Below are positions 1 through 12,200 of a stretch of 64,000 bases of DNA, piece after piece; positions within the stretch are counted from its first letter, which is position 1; each line of letters starts with the position of its first letter. The position numbers and the translations under genes were made by a program. Source of the DNA: Begonia masoniana (taxonomy: Eukaryota; Streptophyta; Magnoliopsida; Cucurbitales; Begoniaceae); the NCBI GenBank assembly GCA_022432975.1, contig CM039510.1, forward strand, positions 15,456,381 through 15,520,380, in the 5' to 3' direction. The notes beneath the pieces are model-generated. The model was not told where the DNA came from, did no database searches, and saw only the letters and a program-made list of their open reading frames with translations.

Positions 1-520
1 AAAACAGACAGATTCGATTATCGATAACTCAGGGGTGGTTGTTTTAAATGTCCAGAGTCGATTTGATAAAAGCATTCTCACTCTCAAATTTCAAATGTTC
101 TTATTATTAGTCGGCCATTGGAAAATCCAAAACTCCAATGCCGAGTAGAAAACAGGGCTAGCAAACTAACAGATAGCTACGTTGTCTATTGCATACCTCG
201 GCACAGAGTAGTCGAGTAGTGGCAGAGAAAACCGATCGTCAAAGAGAGTATGCTGAAAGCAGAGAGCAAGAGCTCGGAGAGAGAAGAAATCGCCGAAAAG
301 GAAGGTGTCGGCTACAGTGGTTTAAATGAGGTTTAAAACATTTCCTTTTTCTTTATATACTGGTCATCACCCTCCACTATTACCACTTTGCCACCCAACC
401 TAGTTTAAATCCACATTAAATTAATTATTCTTGGTATAAAACTCTAAACCGTGAAAATTGAATATTTATGACCGTTAATACAGTTAGGAAGTCACCTGGC
501 TGAAGTTGTCGGGTGTTACA
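1..520 (-). mobile_element. 5' part of a Ty3-type LTR, cut by the window edge
   Basis: Read on the minus strand this begins TGTAACACCCGAC at 520. It follows the + strand LTRs at 36360 and 57760 base for base over many stretches, including the shared CACTGTAGCCGACA block and the later CTGAGAGT and GTCATTCCGA-like blocks. It is therefore the 5' end of an LTR of the same broad family, in opposite orientation. Its 3' end lies outside the window, so I cannot tell whether it is a solo LTR or part of a longer element, and no target duplication can be tested. Confidence 0.8.
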
Positions 521-602
521 ACTATGGTTTGCTTGTTTAAGCTTTTTAGTAGAGAAATTTTATCATAAGTGTTGTAATGTTCCTCGGTGAGTCAACCATT
601 GG

Positions 603-1240
603 ATTTGAGATCAAATCCTCAAGAACCGGGAGGGGATGATATGCCCACGGTCCCAATCCATCGTGCACAAGTCAAGGTACGTAATTATTTATTTATTTTA
701 TCTATCTAATGGACTTGCGGAATTTTGTAGGTAAGTGGATTCTCAAGGCTTGGAAAGAATTAATGAAGAAGGAATTTGTTTTCTTTTAATTCAAATTATG
801 TAAACAAGCCTTGTATTTAATTGGTATATTTTTAGGAAACTTTAGTTTTGTTTAAAACTCGTTAATTGGCAAACTTTAGCCTTTTAGAATGTATATTTTT
901 GTAATAGTCTTCAAAGGATGGCAAACCAAGAGATGAACCAAGCTGAACCGGACTAAACCAAGGGCTGAACCAAGTGAACCGGCCAAACCAAAGGAGAACC
1001 AAGGCTGAACCAAGGTGCAAGAGTTGAACCGGCCCTAGAGAAGCATCACAAGTAGACCGAACCGCCAGAAGCTCCAATGGCTATTTTCTTAGCCATTGCC
1101 CGACGTTTCTGCTAAAGTGTTTTCTTCCTTCTCTCTCGATTCTCCTTTTGTATTTAACTCCTCTTCCACCTTTGTAATTGTTTGGTTAATTCGATGAATA
1201 TTTGAAAATTGCAGAGGAGTTTTTCTTCCTGTTTGGAGCG
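603..1240 (+). pseudogene. Ty3 pol C-terminal tail followed by LTR-like sequence
   Basis: Bases 606-680 translate to DLRSNPQEPGGDDMP and then TVPIHRAQVK, the acidic tail found at the end of many plant Ty3/gypsy polyproteins. A diverged version of the same tail follows the pol fragment near 22300. The next 550 bases are non-coding and LTR-like, with repeated GAACCAA-type words around 920-1030 and a pyrimidine-rich leader at 1090-1240. No matching second LTR is visible, so the element is only a remnant. Confidence 0.45.
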
Positions 1241-1342
1241 CTCTACGCGAGCGACAGAGAGAGCTTTCTCTCGGTGCTTCATCGGCGCGCAGCGCCTGGA
1301 TGAAGCCACCAGAATGCACCCCGAGCTCGTGGCTGCTAGGGG

Positions 1343-1681
1343 GTGTTCTTAGTCCCTCTCGTCCTCTTCCAAGCAATGGAAGCAAGGAAGAAATGGGCGA
1401 ACGCCATAGTTCCCGCCGCCGAGAACTCCTTCGCTGGCAACGAAGGATTTTTGTCACCCAAAATTGCCGAGTCGTTTCTGGGTCGGCTTCGGGCCTTCAT
1501 TTCACTCCTCCATCATTTCCACATCCTTCTGAGTGACACCCACTTCCTGGAAAATTTTCATTTTTTTGTTGCTCTGTTTGTCGATGTTTTGTTCTGTTTT
1601 GGGGTGTTCCTTAGAGCACCGATCCTCTTGTTTATTTTCTATCTTCCGCATGTCATCTCATCCCATTTAGCACCCCCGTAG
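1343..1681 (+). other. unrecognised GC-rich ORF, possible gene fragment
   Basis: A 112-residue reading frame lies in a block (about 1240-1530) clearly richer in GC than its surroundings. Residues 10-52 look like ordinary protein, for example KKWANAIVPAAENSFAGNEG, while the C-terminal half is hydrophobic and low in complexity. I do not recognise the family. It could be an exon captured from a host gene, a short real gene or LTR leader sequence. Overlapping frames on both strands are also open, which weakens the case. Confidence 0.25.
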
Positions 1682-2770
1682 CCTATCAAGTCTCCCAGAC
1701 AACCTATCTAGACTTCAAATATACTCAAATAATCCATATAAACAACAGATTCGAGTTTTCAATGTCGAATTTGATTTTTTCACAAAACCTTAAACTTTAA
1801 CTACCAAAATAGGGAGTTCTAGTGACTTACCCTTGAAGTTCCATTACAAAAGTCGTTGCTCGTAGTCTTGTGAACATGTCATTTGCCTTAGAATGCAACG
1901 ATTTGCATATATGGGAATCAACCCTCTCCTTCTCCTCCCCCTTCTACGCAGCTACACAACGAGGAAACAAACCAACTCCATTGTGACCATCTTAATCTTT
2001 TTATCCTCTGTGTAATTTTGGCATTCAAACATTAGATCCACTTTTCTTTCCTATTCCAAATAAGACTCGGGATCGCTCTTTCCTTAAAAATGAGGTATAT
2101 TTACCTTAATATTTCTTAAGTCGCCATCTTCTCGATTTGCTTCAAACCCTCTTTCTCTTTTGTAATTATCATCTACGAACATTCCTCATGTTCGTATGTC
2201 ATTGGGGCTTTACCTTTTTTGCCATGACTTGTGGTTGGGGACTCCATTCTATTTAACCTCATATTAATGCTTTAACTTGATCTTGTATCGTCCTCATGAA
2301 CATCTTAGGATCAAAGTTAGAGTGTTCTCTTTTACAACTCATGATTTTCGATCTCAATAAGAAAAACACACAAAAATTGTTAGAAATAATAGAAAAAAAA
2401 ATAATCAATTTGATTGATCTTACTTCTCCTTCATGTGTTTGTACTCGATGGATGTCACTTCACTCGTGTTTCAATAAAAAAATTAAGGTTTTTTCTATAA
2501 TATGCTAACCCTCTTGCCTTTTACCATTCAATCTTCCTTTTTGGTTCTTTATGTTAAACCAAATCAAGAGAAAATATTCAACAAATAAAAACTATTAAAA
2601 TCAAACTTTAAAGCTTAAAATTCAAACCTTCAAGAATAGTTAAATCAAGGGTAGAATCGAAATAAGACAAAATTTGGATAACGACAATATTTCGAATGAA
2701 GATTGAACAACAATTTGAATATTCAAAGAATAATTATCTACGAATTTGAAGAATAAATTTAGAAATTCAA
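1682..2770. other. AT-rich stretch without recognisable gene
   Basis: No coding frame longer than about 70 residues and no domain motif was seen. A few pyrimidine-rich stretches (1900-2160) and A/T runs are present. Probably decayed repeat sequence. Confidence 0.5.
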
Positions 2771-4995
2771 AGATGATGAGAACGAAGGGTATTGTGAATC
2801 CGAGAACCTTCAACAATATGGAATAAAACTCAGAAAATGCCTTTGAATCAAGTATGAGGAACTTTACCCCGATCGAACCTTGCCGATGGAACCAAAGTTA
2901 TCAATTAAGGAGTTTGACCCATAACCAAACTTGTGGCAAGAACCAAAGCTATCAAGTCTATTAGGTTTTGATTTGAAGAAAATCTAGTTCTTAAAAAAGA
3001 ACTAAAGTGAAAACTCTAAAAAGAATCACTCATAAAACATAAGGTTTAATCAATTATCATTCATCATAATTGTTCTCAAATGATTACAAACATTATGCTT
3101 AAATAGTTTAAAATAAATATTAAAAATAATCAAAATATCGCTAAGAATCTTAAAAATATTATAGAAAGTAATCTAGGGTTAATGAAACTTAACTATACAT
3201 AAAAATAGGAAGAAAACAATGTAAATATGAAAAATGAAGGTTTTTGACGTGGACGTTCGCGTTGGGGCTTTGGGGCACGCGAGGCGCTGCGGCAACCAGG
3301 CTAGGGCATGTGAGAGCAAGGAGCTAGGGAGTAAGGCTCGCGCAGTCTGCTGTGCATGTGCGCGGTCTTGCTTAGTGCGCACACCAACTGCATGCATCTC
3401 CATGGTTTTTTTGTTCATGTCATGATGAGTCTTTCTCTTAGATCTTAATGATCAAATCATATGCATTTTTATACTTTGGGTTTTCTTTGTCTTCTAATGG
3501 ATCATGGTCCATGGCTTTGAGTTTGGTTGTATTTTGGTTCATATCAAAAGATAGAATTTTCAAAATTTCTAGAGATAAACAACAAATGGTTCATTGATGA
3601 TACTTCGAAAAAAATGAAAGTAACCACGAAAATTTTGAATCAAAATTCTTCTCCCGACATAATTTCAAAATTTGCAGAAACAGATCAACGATTAAATAAT
3701 TGAACAATTGATATCAAGTCGATCATGAGTTGAGTTGTCGATTTTTCACAAACTCAAGTTTGCATCGATAAAAATTGATTTTGATTTTTTTTTTACTTTC
3801 ACAACTTTTTTTTTTTTATTTTTCACAACTCTTTTTTTTTTTTTTACAAATTTAGCAAAAGTTGAGCAAATAATAAATTTTTTTTTGTACTTTTCGAATA
3901 CAAGAAAAACAATAGTCTATAAAGAAGAAGACTTTGATGCTATATATCAAAACTTGATGATAAGAATTAAAAAAAAATGATTTTTTTTTTGTGCTTTTTG
4001 ACTAGAAGAATGAATAGAATAAGAAGAAGAAAAGATTGACAATAAAATTAAAGGTAGCATCTTGAATCGGCAAAACCAAAACTTTGATACCAACTGATGT
4101 GAACATCGGATATTAGGAAATCTGGAACCCCTCAACAACGCAAAATTAACGATAGAATTACCGTGTGATTCAATACAATAGAGGAACTTGACCTGAGTCA
4201 CACTTGTTGACTGAACCAAAAATATCAAAAATGATCTATCAAGTTCATACTTGATGAAGATCAATTTCTTCACAAAGAACTCAAGAGAATATTCTCTAAA
4301 AAAAAACTATAATTTTTATTAATCTCAAAATCTATCAAAACAAAGTCTAACTCATATGATTAAGTAAGTAAAATAATTAAAAATAAAATAGAAAACTAAA
4401 AAAAATAGTAAAAAAATAAATTTTGGCCATGTGGGGCGTATTAGGTACGCGCGATCTTTGGATGCGGGGTAGGAACACATGTGCGGGGTAGGAGCGTGAT
4501 GCACTTGCTTTCGTGCGACGATGGGAGCGCGCTGCCTTGCTGGTAGGCATTCAAATTTGACATTTTTGCACCTCCTTGCATCTCCATGCATCTCTATACA
4601 TCTCCATACATCTCTATGCATCTCCATGCAACTTATTGGTCTTTGCTCATGTTGTCAAGACTCTTTCTCTTGGATCTTCGTAAGCAAAGTATGGAAGATT
4701 TTATGCTTCTTTTTGGTTCTGACCTTGCTCATCAAGCTTTTCGTTGGGCCACCTTTGTTTTGTAGTGGGTTGTGGTGCTTGGGTTTGAGTTTAGTAGCAC
4801 CTTGGTTCACATCGGGTTGGCTAATGACTCAATGTCTTGAGTTGCAATACTTCACCTATCTCTCTCTTTTCTCTCACACACTTAAGGGAGAATTTTTAGG
4901 GTGCTTTCTCACTTGGTAAACCTAAAACACATAGTTTTAAGTGTGCATACCTCCAAATATACATAGTAAAATCCAATGATTTTAGAATCTTATCT
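2771..4995 (-). mobile_element. old LTR element: two diverged direct repeats with a short interior
   Basis: The stretches at about 2775-3560 and 4095-4800 are diverged direct copies. Both have a GAACC(A)AA-rich start, an AAGAACT...AAAACTCTAAA-like segment, a GC-rich block (3250-3400 and 4430-4550), a CATGCATCTCCATG segment and a TCTTTCTCTTAGATCTT-like segment. Just left of the right copy, TGATACCAA (4085-4093) is the complement of the 3' end of a Met-tRNA primer site, so the element reads on the minus strand and 4095 starts its 5' LTR. The interior (about 3600-4094) is poly-T rich and encodes nothing recognisable, so it would be non-autonomous. Boundaries are approximate and no target duplication was established. 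Confidence 0.4.
4571..4630. repeat. 10-bp tandem repeat, six units
   Basis: Six consecutive 10-mers alternate between forms such as TCTCCATGCA and TCTCTATACA. They lie in the right copy of the old LTR. The left copy has only one or two such units near 3391, so this is a local expansion after the copies separated. Confidence 0.8.
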
Positions 4996-6040
4996 CCTTA
5001 AGAGAGTGTAAGTTGACATATAAAATCAGTTTGGAGTGTATGTTAACACTTATGGTTTAGACATCATTGCTTATCTTAATTCGAGAAAAATCACAACTCC
5101 AAAACAATACTAGATTGAAAATAATACTGAGGATACCAATTTTTTTTCTTGGTTTCAAGCTATTAAATAGCCAAAGATCTTCTTATGAATTAGGAAATGG
5201 TTGATTCTTTCGAGAATTTATAATTATAACACAACTTTTCTGAAACGAAATAATATTTATTGAGATAAAATATTAATAATTGACCGATGATAAGCATCAA
5301 TCACTCTCATCCCGTTATTCCTGGTCCTTCACAATATTCTAAATATTTATATATTAATTATGCATATGTGATGAATAATTTTTCTCATTTGAACTATTTT
5401 CTCATTAATCCCAACAAGTTTAAAGGATAGTGATCAAAGTATGTAATGCATACAATTGTCAAGTGAAAATAGTGATGAACTTCAATTATTAGAAAGTAAA
5501 ATATTAACTAAATCTTGAACTTTGAAAGTCTGATCAACATAATCTCTGAATTTTTTTTAACAAAATAAAACTCAAACTTTACGATTCGAACTTTGATTCA
5601 ATTTTAACCTTTGATTCAAGTGAATTCAATTTTAACCTCAACTTATTTTAACAAAATGCATTTCGAACTTTGCACGTAAACAAATTATACCATGCTTTAA
5701 AATTAAATCTTTATTGGTGTTGCTCCATAACCAAATCGAAAAAAGTTTGAAATCAAAATTGAAGCGGAATCAAACCGAGCAAAACAAAAATAATGAGTTA
5801 GAGGTTTGTTTTGTTTGTAATACAAAGTTCAAGATTTATTTTGTTTAAAAAAAAGTTCAATGTTTGAGTTGAAAAGTTCAAGGTTTAATTTAAAATGATA
5901 CCTAAGATATAATTTTTTTTATCCTATATAATAATTTAAATATTTGTCATTCCCTAATTTACCGACCTAATTTTGTTGGATAGCATATATTACTACTCAT
6001 TATTGCTTATGTTGTACAGAAATCTCGCATTTATGTACTC
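4996..6040. other. AT-rich intergenic sequence upstream of the OTU gene
   Basis: No ORF, RNA gene or element end was recognised. Around 5500-5900 several near-copies of a TTGAACTTT/AAAGTTCAA word occur in both orientations, which suggests decayed repeat or foldback sequence. Confidence 0.5.
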
Positions 6041-6041
6041 C

Positions 6042-6050
6042 ATTATAAAC
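6042..6050 (+). promoter_or_regulatory. possible TATA box of the OTU gene
   Basis: ATTATAAAC lies about 215 bases upstream of the chosen start codon, a usual distance for a plant gene with a short leader. It is the best TATA-like match close to the gene, but the surroundings are AT-rich, so chance is possible. Confidence 0.3.
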
Positions 6051-6088
6051 CCTCGAGTTTTTTCACGTTAGATCAATCGGTTTTTCTT

Positions 6089-6130
6089 ATGGCACTGCCG
6101 ATTATCGGCCTCAACGTCTCGTCGTCCTGA
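6089..6130 (+). other. upstream ORF of 13 codons in the OTU leader
   Basis: An ATG at 6089 opens a frame of 13 residues (MALPIIGLNVSSS) that stops at 6130, 130 bases before the main start. If the transcript begins near 6070, as the TATA-like site suggests, ribosomes would meet this ATG first and it could lower translation of the main frame. Expression is not shown by sequence alone. Confidence 0.3.
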
Positions 6131-6166
6131 GTGGCAACCTCCTTCTACGATAAGCCGGAGGTTGTA

Positions 6167-6238
6167 AGCTACGACACCGGGAAAATTGAAGATTGCGAAT
6201 TTAGCTACGACACCGGGAAAATTGAAGATTGCGAATTT
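6167..6238 (+). repeat. perfect 36-bp tandem duplication in the OTU leader
   Basis: 6167-6202 and 6203-6238 are identical. The duplication lies just before the start codon (6261) and contains no ATG. It extends the leader, and the frame running into the main start stays open through it. Confidence 0.9.
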
Positions 6239-6260
6239 TTATATTTTGGATTCGGAGGGA

Positions 6261-9200
6261 ATGGTCAAAACCAAGCACCAGAAGTCCAAGCCTAATAGGC
6301 ACCGATTCGTAACTCTTCAATCAACTGAACCAACGATTTTTTTTAAGTTTTATATTTATGCTGCTGAAATGAATATAAATACATAATTATAGTCCTCGTT
6401 CTTTGACCTTGCCACTACGTTTGGCCGAGACTAAATTTTGTTGTAGATATACTAGTTGGTTGGTTTCTGCTTGTTTGTGTCAATCATAAGGTAAAGGGAG
6501 CAAGAAATAGTTTTGGATGTAGAGGTTTTCTGCTGAATTGTTTTTTTTTTTTCCGTGGTTTGACGAGACCTGCAGTGCCTTTCCCGTATTGTTCTGATTC
6601 TTCATTGGTTGGTGATTGGCGGTGACATGATGAGATTGAAGTGGATACTGAGAACTGAAATGATCAAAAAGTTATTTCCCAAATTGCATTCGAAATCGTT
6701 GAATGATGTTATCTTGATATGGCGGAATGTCGATTGTAAATTAGTAGTTTAGTTATGTGGTGTGTCATTCATCTTCATAAATTCTGGTCTAATTCAAAGT
6801 ACGGTGTAGTGACCACATATATGACTGTCATCTGCTTCAACTTAATTTATGGGAGAATGTTGTTGTCATTGACAGAATAAAAAGCCTGGAAACCCATCTG
6901 ATATATCCCAGTTTCGCTCTCAGATTGATGCCTTGGGGTTACAAATTATTCAAGTAACTGCCGATGGTAATTGTTTTTTCAGGTTAGTATTTAGTGTGTG
7001 CAGTTTCACATATCTGCTAGTTTTCTACATACTAAGTCTGTTTCTTCCTAATCATTGCAATTTTTAGAGTTCTGACGATTTTTTGGTTGCATTGGTTTAT
7101 TTGTCATGCCTACTGTGGATTATACTTCCTATTCTTTTTGATAAATGAAAGGAAAGTGTCTACAAGCTAGTTTAGTATTATGTATTTGTGTGCTGTATCA
7201 TGTGGCTTCTAGGGGATCTTGCAGCTCTGTAGTTTGGTATGTGTCAATTTGGTTGTCTGAATATTTTGTTAATTACATATAAGCATGCTTCTGTTGCCTT
7301 GCAGGGCTCTTGCAGATCAGTTAGAAGGAAATGAAGAGGAACATACTAAATATCGAAGCACGGTGGTGCAATATATTTTGGTACTAAATTGTATTAACCT
7401 AAGAAAATTAATTTGGTTGTTAATTTTTTCAACCATAGATTCACCTGGGTCTTTTATTTGGTGTATAATGTAATGGTGTCTTCTTGTTTATTGTCAATGT
7501 GATATATTCCCAAAGACTGGTTCTTCCTCTTTTTGTAGGATTTAATCTTATTTATATCATCATTTTGTCAATATGATCCATGCTAGGAAAAAGCGTCAAT
7601 AGCCATGATTATTTTGTAAGATGGATTTGTTCTTCTTTGTATAGGCCAATTTATTTTGGATATTTTTGTGGACGACAAAATCTTGTAGACAAAAACCATA
7701 TTGAGCTTTGTATATGCCATTTCTAGTAATGATCTGTGATCGTCTAGCTATCTTGCAACTTCAAATGTTCTAAGCTATAAGTTTATGTTTACAGAAGAAC
7801 CGTGAATTATTTGAGCCATTTATCGAGGATGATGTCCCATTCATTGAATACTGTGAGTCCATGGAAAAAGATGGAACGTGGGCTGGACATCTAGAATTGC
7901 AGGCTGCTTCTCTTGTTACAAATAGTAATTTATGCATTCACAGGGTGAGAATATTAACCGTATTATTCCTATTCCTTTTACTGAATTTATCATATATTTG
8001 AGTTTTGATATTAATATTCTTGTTTTGCTTGATCAATCTATTTGAAAAATCCAAATTTACAATGTTTTTCCCCAGTTATTCTTAGACGTTTTTTTTTATT
8101 AGGAAGTAAACTCTAATCATTAAGTGCATCGACAAAACTAAAATTACAAAGCATGTATAAAATAATAACAATCTTGGATTACATCGCATAGTTTCAGCAT
8201 AAAAATGCTTATTTTCTAATGAAGCAACTAGAAAATGGAAAGAAATCTGGAGTTCCTAGATTTGATTTGCCTGATGCTATTTTTCTACTTGGTACAGATG
8301 TTATCACCTCGCTGGTACGTACAGAACTTTGATAACCAGGAAGCTCGTATGATCCATCTGTAAGTCCTATTGAATCTTAACAACGTGCTTTCCATTTCTA
8401 CTGGAAACAAATCAATATGGAGTTGTCAAATTTTATTATTTTCTCAGTTTCTTTCTTTCCCGTTGAAGATAGTCCTGTTATGGTTGTTAGCATTGTACAC
8501 TTCTAGTTAGAATTGTACTGGTTTAGTTGAGGTTTAGTACGTGCCTCATCATTTTTTTTTTTCACTTCAATATACATGTAAACAGATTGTACTTTCCAAT
8601 ACAATGGACACAATATTCAAAATCTATCATCGAAATCTCCCTTCTCTCTCTGCCGCCGTTTTCTTCATCTTCTTCCTCATCATCTTCTTCTTCAATTGTA
8701 ACAAACCTTTACAGGGTATTAGAGCTAAGGTAGATAGGCATCCACAAGCTCAACTGTTCCCTCCTCCCCCTCTCCTACTCTGGCTTCTACTCTGTCTTCT
8801 CCTCCACTGCCACAGTTTCCTTCGATGAATCAAACGCTTACTGTGAAACTTGACAACAGCAACTACTTCATATGGAAAGTTCAGATCCTAAATGTCGTCA
8901 TTGCAAACGGTATAGAGAACATCCTAGATGGCTCTTCTCTGCCACCTGCTCAATTTCTGAACTCTCTTTCGAACAAGACAAACCCTGAGTACAACCTCTG
9001 GCAACGTTACAACCGGCTCATCATGAGCTGGTTGTTCTCCTCACTCTCTGACAAACTTCTTCCACAGATCATCGAGTTTACCTCTGCCAGTGACGTCTGG
9101 TCGGCACTTGCTCACACGTTTGCTTCCTCTTTCCTTGCATGAATCAACGAGCTTCGTACTCAGCTTCAATCGCTCTCCAAAGATGGCATCTCGGCAGCCG

Positions 9201-12200
9201 CCTACATTCAGAAGCTCAAAACTTTATGCAATACCCTTGCGGCCATTGGTGAACCTGTCTTCTATCGTGATAAGTTGCTGTATTTTCTTAATGGCCTTGG
9301 TTCGGATTATAACTCCCACGTCACTGCCATTACCAGCCGCTCCAATAAGCTTCCTTTCGAAGAAGTGCAGAGCCTCCTCTAGAGCTATGACTTTCGGCTG
9401 CAGAAACAAAATCCTACCGCCTCACTTCTGCCGCCGGCTCAATTCCACGCAAACGTGGCTCTCAATCGACATTTCTGACCAGGAGGATGGCATCCCAGGC
9501 CACGTGATGTGATACCACATCGGAAACAGAGAGTTGCTTGGGCTAGTATATATATTGGGTCCAAACCTCCACTCTTAAGTGCACTTTTGGGAGGAGTAAA
9601 GGACCTGATATCATATCATTTGGTATCAGAGCCTCATTTCTGTGAGCCAGTTAGGCAGCACATCAGGCAGACCACCGATTGAGGCAGCCATCCTACGGGG
9701 TGTCCCGGTCAGATCGCCGACTGAGGCAGTCGCCCTTAAAGGGTGAAGGGATGATGTGATACCACATCGGAAACAGAGAGTTGCTTGAGCTAGTATATAT
9801 ATTGGGTCCAAACCTCCACTCTTAAGTGCACTTTTGGGAGGAGCAAGGGACCTGATATCATATCACCATGGCAGAATGCCCCAAATTGCCCTAATTTCTC
9901 GTCTGGTTCGTTTCAGCATGGTACCGGTTCATCGAACCAGCAGCAACCCAACTGGCATCCGAATCGGCCCAAGCCCAGTTGCCAAATATGCAGTAAGGTG
10001 GGCCATTCTGCATTGAACTGTTACCACAGGCTCAACCTAACCTATAGAGCCTAGAACCCGACCCAGCTCTAACCCCACCATCCAACTCCACCTTTCAGCC
10101 ACTCTTCAGCCCATAACCTAACCCAATATCCATACCCTGCGCCGACCCACACCCAACCCGCCCAACAAAACCCATTTCCACCTTCTTCTTTGCCTTCCTC
10201 GTTCAGTTCTCCTTTTTCGCAGGCCAACACGGCTGGCTTATTACCGACGTAAAACTTCACCTCCTCTGTTGCACCATGGCTCCTCGACACCGGAGCGACT
10301 CACCATTTCATCCCAACCGCCTCCCTGCTCAGTCAACCACAACCGTACGTTGGCCAAAATCAAGTAGCTACAGCCGACGGTAATTCTCTTACGATTTCTC
10401 AAATTGGTTCCGTCTCTATTCCTACTCTCTCTCGTCCTCTTGAATTAGGAATTGTTTGTCATACCCCTTTCATTTCTCATAATTTATTAAGTGTTGCTCA
10501 ACTTTGTAAGGAAAATTCCGTTTTCGTCTAATTTCACTCAAATTCCTTTTTTTTGCAAGGATCAGACTTCCCACTGTGTACTTCTTCGGGGTTCAATTTG
10601 TGATTGGTTGTACAAACTACCCTCACCCTCTCCTGTTTTGTCTCTAGTTGCTAGCTTGCCACCCTCTGCTCAAGGTTTTGAAGCTCTTTGGCACTCCAGA
10701 TTCGGCAACCCTTCATTTTCTATTTTGCAAAATTTTCTCAAATTGTGCAATATTCTTGTTACAAAAACAACTGTCTCACCTTTGTACTCGTGTCAAATGA
10801 GCAAAAATCATCGTTTACCATTTCAAATTTCTGCTTCTCATGCACTTTTTCCATTTGATTTGGTACATGTTGATGTTTGGGGCCCGTCGCCCATTAAATC
10901 TATCACCGGTGCAAGATATTTCTTACTAATTGTTGATGATTGCACTCGGTATACATGGTTGTTTCCTTTAAAATTGAAAAGTGATGTCGCTACCATTTTT
11001 ATGCAATTCCAAAGTTCATTCATACACAATTTGGAAAGAATATCAAAGCGCTTTAATCGGACTGGGATGGAGAGTTCCAATCTCTCACGAAATTTGTCAA
11101 ATCTCTAGGTATTTTTCATTATGTCTCCTGCCCTCATACGCCAAATCAAAACGGTAGAGTCGAACGAAAAAATCGTCACGTGGTCGAAACAAGTCTTGCA
11201 TTACTTTTCCACTCGTCCGTTCCTCAGTTATCCTGGCCTTATGATTTTGCCATTGCTACTACTCTTATAAATTGGTTGCTCACTCTTGTCCTAAATCACA
11301 AATCTTCCTTTCGATGTCTCTTTGATTTTATACCCGATTACTCGTCACTACGTACATTTGGTTGTTTGTGCTTTCCATTTCTCCGACCTTTCAATCAACA
11401 CAAACTACAGTTTCGTTCTCTACCTTGTGTATACCTGGGTCCTAGTCCCCACCACAAAGGTTTTCTATGTCTAAATCCCCACACTAATAAAATCTGTCTC
11501 TCGTCATGTTACCTTTGATGAGCTCGTCTTTCAATTCACTTCGCTTAAACCCTTCGCTCCTTCACAATCCACCTTCTCCATTTCCATTCCCTCTCCTCTC
11601 ATATCTCTCACCTCCTTCATCATCCTCTCGTTCCGTTCCCCATACATATCACTCATCCTCTCCTTCCTCATCCCCCACTATCACTACTCCCGATACTTTT
11701 TCCCCCACCTTACCTATTGCCCATTCCCTTCCACTCCAACTTCTAGCTCCCACGAACACCCACCTTACGAGGACAAGAGCCAAAGACGGTATCTTCAAAC
11801 CCAAAGCCCTCTCCGCTGAAACCTTCTTAGAACCAAAGACCTCCTAAGAAGCATCCAAACATCCCCACTGGGTAATAGCCATGCAAGATAAGATCTCAAC
11901 CCTCAAGGAAACAAATACTTGGCAATTAGTTCCTCTTCCAAGGGGAGCTAAAATGATATGGTGTAAATGGGTTTTCAAGATAAAGTTAAACTTTGATGGT
12001 ACCATTAGTCGATATAAAGCCCGTTTAGTGGCCAAATGCTATGATCAGACAGAGGGTATTGATTATGAGGAGACTTTCAGTCTGGTAGTAAAACCTACCT
12101 CCGTTCGGGCGACTCTTTCTTTAGCCGTATCTTTCAGATGGATTATCCGACAGCTAGATATCAGCAATGCTTTCTTATACGGAGATTTGACCGAGACAGT

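Noticed and set aside
4521..4919. 132-residue + strand ORF
   Set aside because: It runs through the GC-rich block, a 10-bp repeat and LTR-like sequence, has no domain, and its counterpart in the left LTR copy is not open.
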